DNA of 64,000 bases from Thalassospira sp. MCCC 1A01428 (GCF_002115825.1 NZ_JFJZ01000005.1:1-64000); one strand, 5' to 3'. Positions 17,972-27,333 are shown, numbered from the stretch's first letter. The notes: a model not told the origin generated them from the sequence alone. Program-made: numbers and translations.

Positions 17972-19291
17972 TCAATTGCCTCCAATTGTGCCGCGACCAA
18001 CACAGCTATATTCAAAGCCATGTTCTTTCATCTCGCGCGGCTCATACACATTTCGCAGATCCACCACCACAGGTGATTTCAAAGCAGCTTTTACGCGTTT
18101 CAAATTCAATCCGCGGAATTCATTCCATTCCGTCAGGACCACCATGGCGTCCGCACCTTCGATGGTTTCAAAGGCCGTTTCGCAATAGGTCAGCCCCTCA
18201 AGAAGTTTTGCAGCTTCTTCCATTGCCTCGGGGTCATATGCCCGCACATTGGCCCCTGCCGCAATCAGCGCCGGGACAACATCCAGACTGGGAGAATCGC
18301 GCATATCGTCGGTATTGGGTTTAAATGCCAAGCCCAGAATACCAATGGTTTTTCCCGCAACAGAACCACCACAAGCCGCAATAACCCGGTCCGCCATTGC
18401 TTTTTTGCGGTCGTTATTAACAGCAACCACCGTTTCAATAATGCGCAGCGGCGAATTATGTTCCTGTGCTGTCCGCACAAGCGCCAAAGTATCCTTGGGG
18501 AAGCATGACCCGCCATAACCAGGCCCCGGGTGCAAAAACTTTTTGCCAATGCGGCCATCAAGGCCAATGCCGCGGGCAACATCATGCACGTCAGCACCCA
18601 CTTTTTCGCACAAATCGGCGATTTCGTTGATGAAGGTAATTTTAGCTGCCAAAAATGTATTGGCCGCATATTTGATCATTTCCGACGTTTCACGCGTGGT
18701 AAAAACAATTGGCGTTTCGATCAGATAAAGCGGGCGATACAGATCAGACATAACCGTGCGCGCACGTTCATTGCTGGTGCCAATAACCACCCGGTCCGGG
18801 CGCATGAAGTCGCCAATTGCCGATCCTTCACGCAGGAATTCGGGGTTGGAAACAACGGCAAATTCCGCATCAGGCCGTTTTTCCCGAATAATCCGTTCCA
18901 CTTCGCGCCCCGTTCCCACCGGAACGGTCGATTTGGTCACGATTACGGTAAAACCTTCCATTGCTTCGGCAATTTCTTCCGCCGCAGCATAGACATAGCT
19001 TAGATCGGCATGGCCATCGCCACGGCGCGTCGGCGTGCCAACCGCAATGAAAACAACATCGGCATCCTTAACACCTTTTTTCAGGTCGGTGGTAAAATGC
19101 AACCGGCCCGACTTGACGTTATTCTCAACCAGAACATCAAGGCCCGGCTCGTAAATTGGCATGATGCCTTGCTCAAGGCGTTCGATTTTGCTGACGTCTT
19201 TGTCTACACAAATAACGTCCGTACCGAATTCCGAAAAGCAGGCCCCGGAAACCAAACCGACATAGCCGGTGCCAATCATTGCAACATGCAT
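17972..19291 (-). CDS. ugd: UDP-glucose 6-dehydrogenase
   Basis: 439 residues, typical length. It oxidises UDP-glucose twice with NAD+ to UDP-glucuronate. The N-terminal Rossmann motif is IGTGYVGLVSG, with FIAVGTPTRRGDGHADLSYV near residue 85. The catalytic Cys lies in PGYGGSCFPKDT near 258. FKPNTDDMRDSPS near 325 belongs to the C-terminal domain. It sits between galU, which makes its substrate (64 bases upstream), and the phosphomutase (three bases downstream). This suggests a supply line for acidic polysaccharide. Confidence 0.96.
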   Translation of the reverse strand: MHVAMIGTGYVGLVSGACFSEFGTDVICVDKDVSKIERLEQGIMPIYEPGLDVLVENNVKSGRLHFTTDLKKGVKDADVVFIAVGTPTRRGDGHADLSYVYAAAEEIAEAMEGFTVIVTKSTVPVGTGREVERIIREKRPDAEFAVVSNPEFLREGSAIGDFMRPDRVVIGTSNERARTVMSDLYRPLYLIETPIVFTTRETSEMIKYAANTFLAAKITFINEIADLCEKVGADVHDVARGIGLDGRIGKKFLHPGPGYGGSCFPKDTLALVRTAQEHNSPLRIIETVVAVNNDRKKAMADRVIAACGGSVAGKTIGILGLAFKPNTDDMRDSPSLDVVPALIAAGANVRAYDPEAMEEAAKLLEGLTYCETAFETIEGADAMVVLTEWNEFRGLNLKRVKAALKSPVVVDLRNVYEPREMKEHGFEYSCVGRGTIGGN

Positions 19292-19355
19292 GGATGTTTT
19301 ACCCCATTAAAACACTGACCGGGGGTCTGTGCCCCCGGACATTCAATAAAATCTG

Positions 19356-20243
19356 TTATTTCGCGGCTTCAAGTTCGGCGAATTCCTTGATCAGGGTGCG
19401 CATATCATCACGCAGATCCGGTCGCTCAAGCGCGAAGGCCAGTGTTGCTTTCAAAAAGCCAACCTTGTTACCGCAATCAAACCGTTGCCCTTCAAACCGA
19501 TAACCATAGAACGGCACCTTGCCGATCATGGCAGCCAGCGCATCGGTCAGCTGAATTTCATTTCCTGCCCCGCGCGGAATCGATTCCAGCACATCAAAAA
19601 TACCCGGATCGAGAATATAACGACCAATCGCCGACAGCGTGGACGGCGCGTCTTTCGGGTCCGGTTTTTCGACCATGCCACACGCACTGACAAGGCGGCC
19701 ATTCGTACCCTCGACTTCCAGAACGCCATAGCGTTTGGTTTCTTCACGCGGCACATCCATAACCGCAACCATATTCCCGCCCGTGCGGCCATAGCTTTCA
19801 ACCATCTGCTTCATACATGGCGTTTTGGACTGAATAAGGTCATCAGCCAGAAGCACAACAAATGGTTCGTCCCCGACCAGGGATTTCGCACATAAAACAG
19901 CATGTCCCAGACCAAGCGGGTTACCCTGCCGGGTATAAGTCACCCGGCCATTTTCGGGGATCATCGCCAATGCCGTTTCAAGGGCATCATGTTTGCCGCG
20001 CTCCATCAGGATCGCTTCAAGTTCGGCTGAACGGTCAAAATGGTCTTCGATCGCGGTTTTCCCACGACCGGTAACAAAAATGAATTCTTCAATACCGGCA
20101 GCAATTGCTTCTTCCACCGCATACTGGATCAGGGGTTTGTCAACAACAGGCAGCATTTCCTTCGGCATAGCCTTGGTTGCTGGCAAAAACCGCGTCCCCA
20201 TGCCCGCCACCGGGAAAACCGCCTTTTTAATACGTTTGGTCAT
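19356..20243 (-). CDS. galU: UTP-glucose-1-phosphate uridylyltransferase
   Basis: 295 residues. It makes UDP-glucose from glucose-1-phosphate and UTP. The nucleotide-binding signature AVFPVAGMGTRFLPATKAMPKEMLP is at residues 8-32 and KPLIQYAVEEA near 37. The active-site region QGNPLGLGHAVLCAK is near 107, VVLLADDLI near 127 and VEKPDPKDAPS near 190. ATG 20243 follows AAAGGAA. It is probably the first gene of the galU-ugd-phosphomutase set, which ends at the strong terminator at 16478. Confidence 0.96.
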   Translation of the reverse strand: MTKRIKKAVFPVAGMGTRFLPATKAMPKEMLPVVDKPLIQYAVEEAIAAGIEEFIFVTGRGKTAIEDHFDRSAELEAILMERGKHDALETALAMIPENGRVTYTRQGNPLGLGHAVLCAKSLVGDEPFVVLLADDLIQSKTPCMKQMVESYGRTGGNMVAVMDVPREETKRYGVLEVEGTNGRLVSACGMVEKPDPKDAPSTLSAIGRYILDPGIFDVLESIPRGAGNEIQLTDALAAMIGKVPFYGYRFEGQRFDCGNKVGFLKATLAFALERPDLRDDMRTLIKEFAELEAAK

Positions 20244-20363
20244 CTTTTATTCCTTTGTTTTTGGCGGCGACGGATGCGCTAAATCTCTCAATTTGCAGCA
20301 AGTATCTATCGCTTTTGCCACAATTTCAGATCATTGATCAAGCTGCCCTTCCGGGGGATTACA

Positions 20364-21176
20364 TCAATCGCCACAATTTTGTAATAACACGTGCCGTGCT
20401 GCATTGACCCGGGATGCCAGATAGTCCGATCCGCCATGATCAGGGTGTACCGCCTTAATTAACGTTTGATAGGCACGATTGATCTCGGCGCGGTCCGGAT
20501 TTTTTCCCAAACCCAGAATTTTACAGGCTTCCGTGACATCCATCCCTTCTGAGCGAAATCCGCGAGTGCCTCCATTTTGTTCCTGCTGCGACGAACGGTC
20601 TTCCGTTCGCTCTGCATCGTCCCACTGTCGCCAGCCCTGACAATCACTGCGACGATCCAGATATGTCTCAAACACTGTCCGGCTTTGATCTTGTGCATCG
20701 CAACATTCAACATATAAAAGTTGCAGTTCGTCAAGTCTCAGGCGGTCAAGGTCGCATCCGGCAAATTTCCCGGCAATGACCTGTCCCCCCAGCCGACCCG
20801 AGCCATGCTCAAGCTGCATCACCAGAAGCTGTGTCCTGATTTCAGAAAAGCGGCCCGTGCCGGTACCGTCATCATCAGCACCTTGCGGGTTCGCTCCCCG
20901 GCCCCAACCATGGGCACCAGCGAACATCTTCTTGAAAAATGGCCACAATAAGCCAATTTTGAGGACACGAAAAAGAAATGGTATGGCGGCAACAAGGGCC
21001 GCAACCATGGCTGCCAGTTTGCCAGTCAGCAGCAGCCAAAGCCCCACGAGCACCAGAACAGTTGCAATCAACCCAAAGCCCAATTGCCGGATATCGGCCG
21101 GTTTTGCGTTTGCCAACCAGCGCAAAACAAACCCTGTGGCGACAAAAAGACCAATACCAAGCAAAAGCCACTGCAT
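20364..21176 (-). CDS. Membrane-anchored J-domain (DnaJ-like) protein
   Basis: 270 residues. The N-terminus is a membrane segment (MQWLLLGIGLFVATGFVL), followed by a hydrophobic pair at about 33-50 (FGLIATVLVLVGLWLLLTG) and 55-75. The middle is polar. The C-terminal J domain starts at about residue 213 (MDVTEACKILGLG) and has the key HPD in KAVHPDHGGSDYLASRVNAAR. Such proteins recruit DnaK ATPase activity to the membrane; the arrangement recalls mitochondrial Tim14/Pam18. Its start overlaps the stop of the VWA gene by one base (TGATG), so they are translationally coupled. The client is unknown. Confidence 0.88.
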   Translation of the reverse strand: MQWLLLGIGLFVATGFVLRWLANAKPADIRQLGFGLIATVLVLVGLWLLLTGKLAAMVAALVAAIPFLFRVLKIGLLWPFFKKMFAGAHGWGRGANPQGADDDGTGTGRFSEIRTQLLVMQLEHGSGRLGGQVIAGKFAGCDLDRLRLDELQLLYVECCDAQDQSRTVFETYLDRRSDCQGWRQWDDAERTEDRSSQQEQNGGTRGFRSEGMDVTEACKILGLGKNPDRAEINRAYQTLIKAVHPDHGGSDYLASRVNAARHVLLQNCGD

Positions 21177-21910
21177 CAGCGTTTCCGTCGCAATTGATCG
21201 GTCAGGAAATGAATATCAGACGATGATTTCGTTTTATTATAATCGTTTAGCGCATCAAACCCACCCAGAATAAAGGACGCAACCCCGCCAAGGAAATCGC
21301 GCAAAACAGATGCTGCACTGCCGTCAAGACGGGCAAAGGCACCATTCCCCAGACGGGCCATATCACGAAAAACTTTTGTTGCATCGTTGTCACGGCCATC
21401 CTGAAAAACAAAGACCCGTGTGCCGGAAATGCCAAGTTGACCAGCCAGATGCGCCAGATCATCCGCCGCTTCCTCAACACAGTCACCAACATAAACCAGG
21501 GCATTAACCGGGTGGTCGGGCTGTTTTTTGTTCTGATTAAGAACATGGTGCAAAACCCGGCCGATCTGGGTTTGACCCGCACGACATTGCACCGCATTCA
21601 TTTTAGCCCGCAACTGGCCCGCGTCCCGGCACCAGCCGCTGGCCTTGCATTCGCCAAAACCGCGAAAAAACACCAATTGAATATCAAGCGCGCCCATCTG
21701 CGCCACCGCATCAAACATCTCGGATTGAAGGTGCGCAGCCATATCCCAATGGGGCTGGCGGCTGGCAGTTGCATCCATTGCGAATACAATTCGCCCTTGC
21801 GCCGGCCCCGACGCCGGCGCACTACCGGCAACAGACTGCACCTGCCTGACAAAGCTGGCAATATCCTGATCCGTTGACACGGTTGAAACGGCCTTGTCCT
21901 TGTCCGCCAT
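21176..21910 (-). CDS. VWA-domain protein
   Basis: 244 residues with no signal peptide or membrane segment, so probably cytosolic. A von Willebrand A fold is suggested by the MIDAS-like DATAS in FAMDATASRQPHWDMA (residues 48-63), where the usual DxSxS reads DxTxS. ALVYVGDCVEEAADDL near 140 could supply the distal metal ligand. The pattern is a metal-binding adhesion or scaffold domain, not an enzyme. Stop-start overlap with the J-domain gene and 44 bases to the upstream mipZ frame suggest a three-gene unit. Its partner is unknown. Confidence 0.85.
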   Translation of the reverse strand: MADKDKAVSTVSTDQDIASFVRQVQSVAGSAPASGPAQGRIVFAMDATASRQPHWDMAAHLQSEMFDAVAQMGALDIQLVFFRGFGECKASGWCRDAGQLRAKMNAVQCRAGQTQIGRVLHHVLNQNKKQPDHPVNALVYVGDCVEEAADDLAHLAGQLGISGTRVFVFQDGRDNDATKVFRDMARLGNGAFARLDGSAASVLRDFLGGVASFILGGFDALNDYNKTKSSSDIHFLTDQLRRKR

Positions 21911-21954
21911 TATCCTGCCGATCCGTAATTTCAGAACCTGGATTGCACCCGTTA

Positions 21955-22854
21955 TCAGATTGGCAGTTCTTCGCCATCGCTCGGGGTAAAGCCGATAACT
22001 TCAAGTAACTGCCGCACTTCCTGGCGGGCGGCCATATGCGACATACTTAAAGTAATACCAATGCCTTTTTCGCGCAAATCAAGAAGCGTCAATCCGTTAA
22101 GGAACAATTCGCGATAGATCACGCGTTCGCCAAAACCCGGCGCCACACGGAAATGAACCCGGGTTGCCAGTTTGTCGAGGATTTCGGCAATATCGCGTTT
22201 GTTACGTGCGTCAAGATGCGACAACCGATTCCGCATCACGATCCAGTCGATGGTTCCACCATCGACCGCCGCCCGGCGCTTACGCGCATCCCAAACCATT
22301 TCGGCATAAAGGCTGGGGCCTTTCACATCGAGGGTTTCGGGGTCAATACGGGCCAGCATATCAAGGTCGATATAGCTGTCATTAATCGGCGTAATCAGCG
22401 TATCGGCACAGGCATGGGCCAAACGCGAAAGATAATTGTCACTGCCCGGGCAATCCATGACGACAAAATCGTGATTAACAACCAATTCGCCAAGAGCACG
22501 GGTAAAACGTTCGCGTTCATCGTGCTTGGCGGCCATCGCATCGCCATCTTCGCTGCGATAGATTGGATAATGAACCGGCATTTTTAACGAAAGACTGCGG
22601 GCGGTATTAAACGCCTCGCGGTTCTCGACATAGCGGGTCAGAGTTCCCTGCCGTGCGTCGATATCAAGCGAGCCAACAGAAAAATCCATTTTCAACAAGG
22701 CAACGATCAAATGCATGGCCGTCGTTGATTTACCCGACCCACCCTTTTCATTGCCAATTACAATAACATGCGCACGTTTGCTGCGGCCGCCTGTTGTACT
22801 GGCATCGCCCTGGCCCTTGATTTCGGTCATGGTGGCGGTTGCGTCCCCCGTCAT
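21955..22854 (-). CDS. mipZ: MipZ-type ParA-like ATPase
   Basis: 299 residues from ATG 22854, where GGAG lies nine bases upstream. In-frame starts up to 22956 exist but lack good ribosome sites. MipZ forms a gradient from ParB at the poles and blocks FtsZ assembly, placing the division plane in alphaproteobacteria. The deviant Walker A is GNEKGGSGKST, followed by TTAMHLIVALLK and the MipZ-like SLDIDARQGTLTRYVENR. Walker B is in FVVMDCPGSDNYLSRLAH. The absence of linked parB fits MipZ rather than a plasmid ParA. Cytosolic. The downstream VWA and J-domain genes run in the same direction. Confidence 0.9.
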   Translation of the reverse strand: MTGDATATMTEIKGQGDASTTGGRSKRAHVIVIGNEKGGSGKSTTAMHLIVALLKMDFSVGSLDIDARQGTLTRYVENREAFNTARSLSLKMPVHYPIYRSEDGDAMAAKHDERERFTRALGELVVNHDFVVMDCPGSDNYLSRLAHACADTLITPINDSYIDLDMLARIDPETLDVKGPSLYAEMVWDARKRRAAVDGGTIDWIVMRNRLSHLDARNKRDIAEILDKLATRVHFRVAPGFGERVIYRELFLNGLTLLDLREKGIGITLSMSHMAARQEVRQLLEVIGFTPSDGEELPI

Positions 22855-23086
22855 TACGCGCTGCTCCGTCATTTCGTTCTGAAAACCAAAAGTCCCCATC
22901 GCTCGTGAATGAACGCCTTTGCCATCAAAAATCAAGCATAAAGACGCAGATGTCACGGGGCAAATCAGCTCTCCCTTACGGTCAATAGCTATTAATAAGC
23001 CCTGACCCTAGCCAATTTCCTGTCTTGACGCTAAACATAGAATAATTGATGCAGCAAAGACAGCAGGCTCAACGGGGGAAAAGTTT

Positions 23087-24196
23087 GTGACCTTTCAGCG
23101 AAATTTGATAACGGGCCTTCTGGGCGCAAGTATTGCTGCTATGGCAGGCAGCGGCAGTGCCCATGCCCAAAGTGACGGCGGGTTTCTGAAAGTCTCAGCC
23201 GCGGAAAGCCCGGTTCATTATCATCCGCCCTTTAACGCCCAGGCGGTATATCTACGTCAAGTCCGCACCAGCAGCACTGTATCGGTTGCGCGCTGGCTGG
23301 ATCAAAGCGACGAAGGGCATACGTCCAACCAGATTTATATCGAATCGGTTTTTTCCGAAACCAGCCCCGGCTTTGCCTTTCGCACAGATACCCCACCGGC
23401 AAAATTGCTGGGAATGTTTGAAACACTTCAAAACCAAAGCCGTCAAAACGGTGAAAGTTTTAGCTATCAAACCCCCAGTGGCCCCATCATGGTTTTGCCC
23501 TTTGCGCGCGACAATGCCCAATGCATCAGTTTTTCAGGCCGTTGGGAACCAACCCGCGCCGATCAGCGCGGCAGCCAGCTTCTGGGATATTTCTGCGAAC
23601 CGATAGCCGTGCAAACCGCCCCCAAACATCAAGCCCCGGCACAACAAATGGACCCGGCCGCGGCGCGTGATTTTGCCGCCAGCTTCTTTTTACGATTTGA
23701 AATTAATTTGCCCGGTGATATCGGCGCACCGGTTACAGATGGCCAGGTGCCTGTTGGCGTTCCCGCCGTCCCGACCAACCCGAATGCAACTGCCCCAACG
23801 GCAGCCATCACTGACGACATATCATCACCCGAAACCGCACCGCAAACCACAATCATCACGGGTGATCCAACCAACACAACCATTTCCCCTGACGAGGGAA
23901 TTGGCATTATGACACGCTGGAACAATATCGAAGGCCGCGGGGCACTGAAATTTGACAAACCGGCAGGTGAAGGCACAATGATCATTGATGATGCCAATCG
24001 CCATTGCGAAGGTTACTGGCAGCACAAGGATGGTCGTTACAACTCCGCAACACTTCCCTTTGGCAACTGGGCTATTTTTTGTACTGACGGCACATCAGCG
24101 CGGGGAACCTACACCAGCAGCAGCCCGTCGCAGGTCAAAGGGGACGGGCAAGACAACACCGGACAGCCAGTCCTTTTTCGTCAGGCAGGACAATAA
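23087..24196 (+). CDS. Secreted protein of unknown function
   Basis: 369 residues from a GTG with GGGGGA upstream. The signal peptide covers residues 1-28 (ending GSAHAQS). There are two structured parts: residues 30-195, with aromatic-rich strands (YHPPFNAQAVYLRQVR, SFSYQTPSGPIMVLPFARDN), and residues 275-369, a compact domain with two cysteines (RHCEGYWQ, WAIFCTDGT). A low-complexity Pro/Thr/Ala/Asn linker of about 70 residues lies between them (TNPNATAPTAAITDD). I do not recognise either domain. Only five bases separate it from the FAD oxidoreductase, so they may be co-transcribed. Confidence 0.78.
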   Translation: MTFQRNLITGLLGASIAAMAGSGSAHAQSDGGFLKVSAAESPVHYHPPFNAQAVYLRQVRTSSTVSVARWLDQSDEGHTSNQIYIESVFSETSPGFAFRTDTPPAKLLGMFETLQNQSRQNGESFSYQTPSGPIMVLPFARDNAQCISFSGRWEPTRADQRGSQLLGYFCEPIAVQTAPKHQAPAQQMDPAAARDFAASFFLRFEINLPGDIGAPVTDGQVPVGVPAVPTNPNATAPTAAITDDISSPETAPQTTIITGDPTNTTISPDEGIGIMTRWNNIEGRGALKFDKPAGEGTMIIDDANRHCEGYWQHKDGRYNSATLPFGNWAIFCTDGTSARGTYTSSSPSQVKGDGQDNTGQPVLFRQAGQ

Positions 24197-24201
24197 ACTT
24201 T

Positions 24202-25338
24202 ATGACCCATGATATTGAAACAATTGTTGTCGGGGCAGGTGTGGTTGGCCTTGCCTGCGCACGTGCCCTGGCGCTGTCCGGGCGCGAGGTCATGATCATT
24301 GAACGTCATGATGCCATCGGAACAGAAACCAGTTCGCGCAACAGCGAAGTGATTCATGCCGGGTTATATTACCCGAAAGGTAGTCTGAAAGCCCGGCTAT
24401 GCCTTGCCGGAAAAAAAGCCCTGTATGAATATTGTGCGCTTCGCGGGGTTAATCACCGTCGCACCGGAAAACTGATTGTCGCCACAGACGACAGCCAGAT
24501 TGACGCATTGCGCCAGATCGAACAACACGCCGTGAGCAATGGTGTCACCGATCTGATATGGCGCAATAGCGACGACATCAAAATGCGCGAACCTGCCCTT
24601 CGGGGTGTTGCGGCCCTTGAAAGCCCGTCAACGGGTATCATCGATTCCCATGAATTGATGTTGTCATTGCTAGGGGATGCTGAAATTGCCGGAGCGACAC
24701 TGGCTTTACACACCAATGTTCGATCCGGCAGCCACCGCGATGGCATATATATTCTTGATACCGTTGATACCAGCGGTGAAGAATTGCAAATTTCATGCAA
24801 GGAGCTGGTTATTGCCGGGGGCCTGCATACGCAAACACTGGCCCATGCGCTTTCGGGCTTAGAACCTGCGACAATTCCACCACAAAATTACGCAAGGGGC
24901 ATTTATTTTACCCTAAGCGGCAAAAGCCCGTTTTCCACCCTGATCTACCCGGCGCCGGAACAGGCCGGACTGGGTATTCATCTGACGCTGGATCTGGGTG
25001 GGCAAGCCCGTTTCGGGCCGGATGTGACATGGGTCGACCACCCCGACTATAGTGTGGATGAAAACCGGCGTACTGTTTTTGCCAACGCCATTCGCCGATA
25101 TTACCCGGACCTTGATGAAACAGCCCTGCAGCCCGGCTATGCCGGTATTCGTCCGAAAATCCAGGCACAGGGCGAAGCCGCCCGCGACTTCATGATTGCC
25201 GGGCCGGACATCCACGGCCTTAACGGGTTGATCGCCCTTTACGGAATCGAATCGCCGGGCTTAACGGCATCAATGGCTATTGGCGACTATGTTTGTGCGC
25301 AATTAACCTCATCTTTGGCAAAAAAAGTAGCATCCTGA
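24202..25338 (+). CDS. FAD-dependent oxidoreductase, L-2-hydroxyglutarate dehydrogenase-like
   Basis: 378 residues. A DAO-family flavoenzyme: dinucleotide-binding VVGAGVVGLACARALA at residues 9-24, an acidic residue ending strand 2 (MIIERHD), and SSRNSEVIHAGLYYPKGSLKARLC near 50, typical of the LhgO/L2HGDH group. The C-terminal GYAGIRPKIQ and GIESPGLTASMAIG close the FAD site. Members oxidise L-2-hydroxyglutarate or related 2-hydroxy acids. No membrane anchor is seen. It overlaps no gene but is tightly packed, starting five bases after the secreted protein gene and ending two bases before the TM1410-like gene. The substrate is inferred from the family. Confidence 0.87.
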   Translation: MTHDIETIVVGAGVVGLACARALALSGREVMIIERHDAIGTETSSRNSEVIHAGLYYPKGSLKARLCLAGKKALYEYCALRGVNHRRTGKLIVATDDSQIDALRQIEQHAVSNGVTDLIWRNSDDIKMREPALRGVAALESPSTGIIDSHELMLSLLGDAEIAGATLALHTNVRSGSHRDGIYILDTVDTSGEELQISCKELVIAGGLHTQTLAHALSGLEPATIPPQNYARGIYFTLSGKSPFSTLIYPAPEQAGLGIHLTLDLGGQARFGPDVTWVDHPDYSVDENRRTVFANAIRRYYPDLDETALQPGYAGIRPKIQAQGEAARDFMIAGPDIHGLNGLIALYGIESPGLTASMAIGDYVCAQLTSSLAKKVAS

Positions 25339-25340
25339 TT

Positions 25341-26510
25341 ATGGTTCATGCCCGCCCATTCCGGTTTCGCCATCTGACCAATTTTCCGGTTCGCCCGGGA
25401 CTTGGGATACGTGCATCGGCTTTTGCATTCCTTGCCATGGTTATGACTGCGGGAATAGCCACAATTAGCCTGCCGCAAACCGCAATGGGGCAAAACCTGG
25501 AACCGTTTATCCCGCCCGCCAACAGCCTGTCTAACGGGCCGAAACTGGACCAGGAGAGCGAAGACGACGGCAAACCCAAGCGCGATTTCGCCGACGAAAT
25601 GCGTAAAATGGTTATCTCGCTTAGCCGTTGGGCAAAAAACCAGCGCAGTGATTTTTCCGTCATTGCCATGAACGGGCTGGACCTGACGACATTTATTGAG
25701 CCGGGCCTGTTTGTGACCAAATCCGATGCCAAACCGGCGCGTAATTTCATCCGGGCGCTTGATGGAATGCTGATAGAGGCCCCCAATTATGGCCGCGACG
25801 GATATAACAAGGAAACAGGCGAAGGCGAGGTAAAATACGACCAGCAATATCTGGAACGCCTGTCAGATACCGGTATGCGGTTTTTCATGCTTGATTACAC
25901 CGACAAGCTGGAAAACATCCGCAAATCGCGCGCAAAAACCAGTAAAATGGACCCACTTTATTACGCAGCCCCACCACCGGACATGCAATTGGCGGCGTTA
26001 GCGAAGGTTCCTTCAACGCCGTTTAACGAAAACCCGTTTGTGATCGATACACTCCAGAAAGCCCGCAATTATGCGATGGTGGTTGATAGTGCGCCATACG
26101 GCAACAAGGATGCCTATGTAGATGCCCTTGCCAACACCAATTACGACATTCTGGTCCTGGATGCCTTTCATCGCGGCACAACCCCGCTTTCCTTCGATGA
26201 CATGCGCAAACTGCGTTACAAAAAAATCGGAACACCGCGTTTGCTGCTCGCTTATATCGATGTCGGCACCGCACAAACCTATCGTTATTACTGGCGCAGT
26301 GACTGGCGTGCCGGATCACCCGATTTTATCAGCAGCGCAAGCAATACGGGCCGCTGGGGACAGGAAAACCATGTCTATTACTGGGAACCACAATGGCAGA
26401 ACATCATTTTTGGCAATGCCAACAGTTATGTTGCCGGGCTGATGCAAATGGGGTTTGACGGCATTGTCATGGATGGCATCGATGACTATCGCTGGTGGGT
26501 TGACCAATAG
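25341..26510 (+). CDS. TM1410/GH114-like exported protein
   Basis: 389 residues from ATG 25341, two bases after the preceding stop. A longer frame opening at 25293 would overlap the upstream gene. A signal-anchor (FAFLAMVMTAGIATISLPQTAMG) lies at about residues 25-48. Residues 215-389 resemble the TM1410/MJ1477 family, related to glycoside hydrolase 114 TIM barrels. They show ARNYAMVVDSAPYG, YDILVLDAFHRGT, KKIGTPRLLLAYIDVGTAQTYRYYW and a C-terminal GFDGIVMDGIDDYRWW. The paired acidic residues in VLDAF and MDGIDD are candidate active-site positions. It may act on extracellular polysaccharide, but the linkage is unknown. The residue 50-200 part is unrecognised. Confidence 0.78.
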   Translation: MVHARPFRFRHLTNFPVRPGLGIRASAFAFLAMVMTAGIATISLPQTAMGQNLEPFIPPANSLSNGPKLDQESEDDGKPKRDFADEMRKMVISLSRWAKNQRSDFSVIAMNGLDLTTFIEPGLFVTKSDAKPARNFIRALDGMLIEAPNYGRDGYNKETGEGEVKYDQQYLERLSDTGMRFFMLDYTDKLENIRKSRAKTSKMDPLYYAAPPPDMQLAALAKVPSTPFNENPFVIDTLQKARNYAMVVDSAPYGNKDAYVDALANTNYDILVLDAFHRGTTPLSFDDMRKLRYKKIGTPRLLLAYIDVGTAQTYRYYWRSDWRAGSPDFISSASNTGRWGQENHVYYWEPQWQNIIFGNANSYVAGLMQMGFDGIVMDGIDDYRWWVDQ

Positions 26511-26577
26511 GCGTAAATAGGGCGCTATAACGTCATTAAAAAATGGCGTTTTATCGCCCAGCCTACAGGAGAGGGCC

Positions 26578-27177
26578 GTGCCCAAGATTATTACCCACTA
26601 TTTTTTCGTCCAGTCGCCCTGGGCGTTCCTTGGCATTGAACGCGCTATGGAAATTGCCGCCCGCCACAATGCCGAAATTGACCACCGGCCTGTCAAATCC
26701 GGCGAAATATTCAAACATGGTGGCGGCGTTCCTCTTAAACAGCGCCCCCTGCCCCGCCAGGAATATCGCATGGTGGAATTAAAGCGCTGGCGCGCCTATC
26801 TCGACATTCCGCTTAATGAAAATCCTGATTTTTTCCCGGTAAACGAATCGCTTGCAGCAGGTACCATCATCGCTGCCAAACTTGATGGCCAGGACGTTTC
26901 AGGGCTGATCACCACCATTATGCGCGATATCTGGGTCAACCAGCGTGATGCGTCGTCACCCGATGTATTGGCCGAAGCCCTGACCACGAATGGTTTGTCG
27001 TCGCAATATCTGGAACTGGCACAGGACGATGCCGTGCTTGATACCTATGACGCCTATACCGAGGATGCCAAAACTGCCAATATTTTTGGCGTGCCAACCT
27101 ATTTTATCGGCACGGAAATGTTCTGGGGACAAGACAGGCTGGATTTTGTCGACCGCGCGCTGGCATTACAAGACTGA
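26578..27177 (+). CDS. DsbA-family 2-hydroxychromene-2-carboxylate isomerase-like protein
   Basis: 199 residues from GTG 26578, supported by AGGAGAGGG just upstream. It belongs to the DsbA-fold / kappa-class glutathione transferase group annotated as HCCA isomerases. It has YFFVQSPWAFLGIERAMEIA at the N-terminus, where the family has a conserved Ser and not a CxxC. FGVPTYFIGTEMFWGQDRLDFVDRAL at the C-terminus carries the cis-Pro loop. HCCA isomerases act on naphthalene-type intermediates with glutathione, but many homologues have other thioether substrates. No aromatic degradation genes are nearby, so the substrate is open. A second family member lies at 35993. Confidence 0.85.
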   Translation: MPKIITHYFFVQSPWAFLGIERAMEIAARHNAEIDHRPVKSGEIFKHGGGVPLKQRPLPRQEYRMVELKRWRAYLDIPLNENPDFFPVNESLAAGTIIAAKLDGQDVSGLITTIMRDIWVNQRDASSPDVLAEALTTNGLSSQYLELAQDDAVLDTYDAYTEDAKTANIFGVPTYFIGTEMFWGQDRLDFVDRALALQD

Positions 27178-27234
27178 CCGCCGGTTACATTACCATAACC
27201 AACGACACCCTGTTTCAGCAGGCAGCATCTAAAG

Positions 27235-27266
27235 AAAAGGGCGGAGGTGGTTTCCGCCCTTTTCCC
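27235..27266. terminator. Bidirectional terminator
   Basis: AAAAGGGCGGA (27235-27245) pairs with TCCGCCCTTTT (27253-27263) around a seven-base loop. It lies between the convergent isomerase and the small 27334 gene. Confidence 0.88.
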
Positions 27267-27333
27267 ATGAACTATCTGCGACAGAACTGCGATCAGGTGC
27301 CACCCATTTACAGCACACAATCACAGCCAAATA

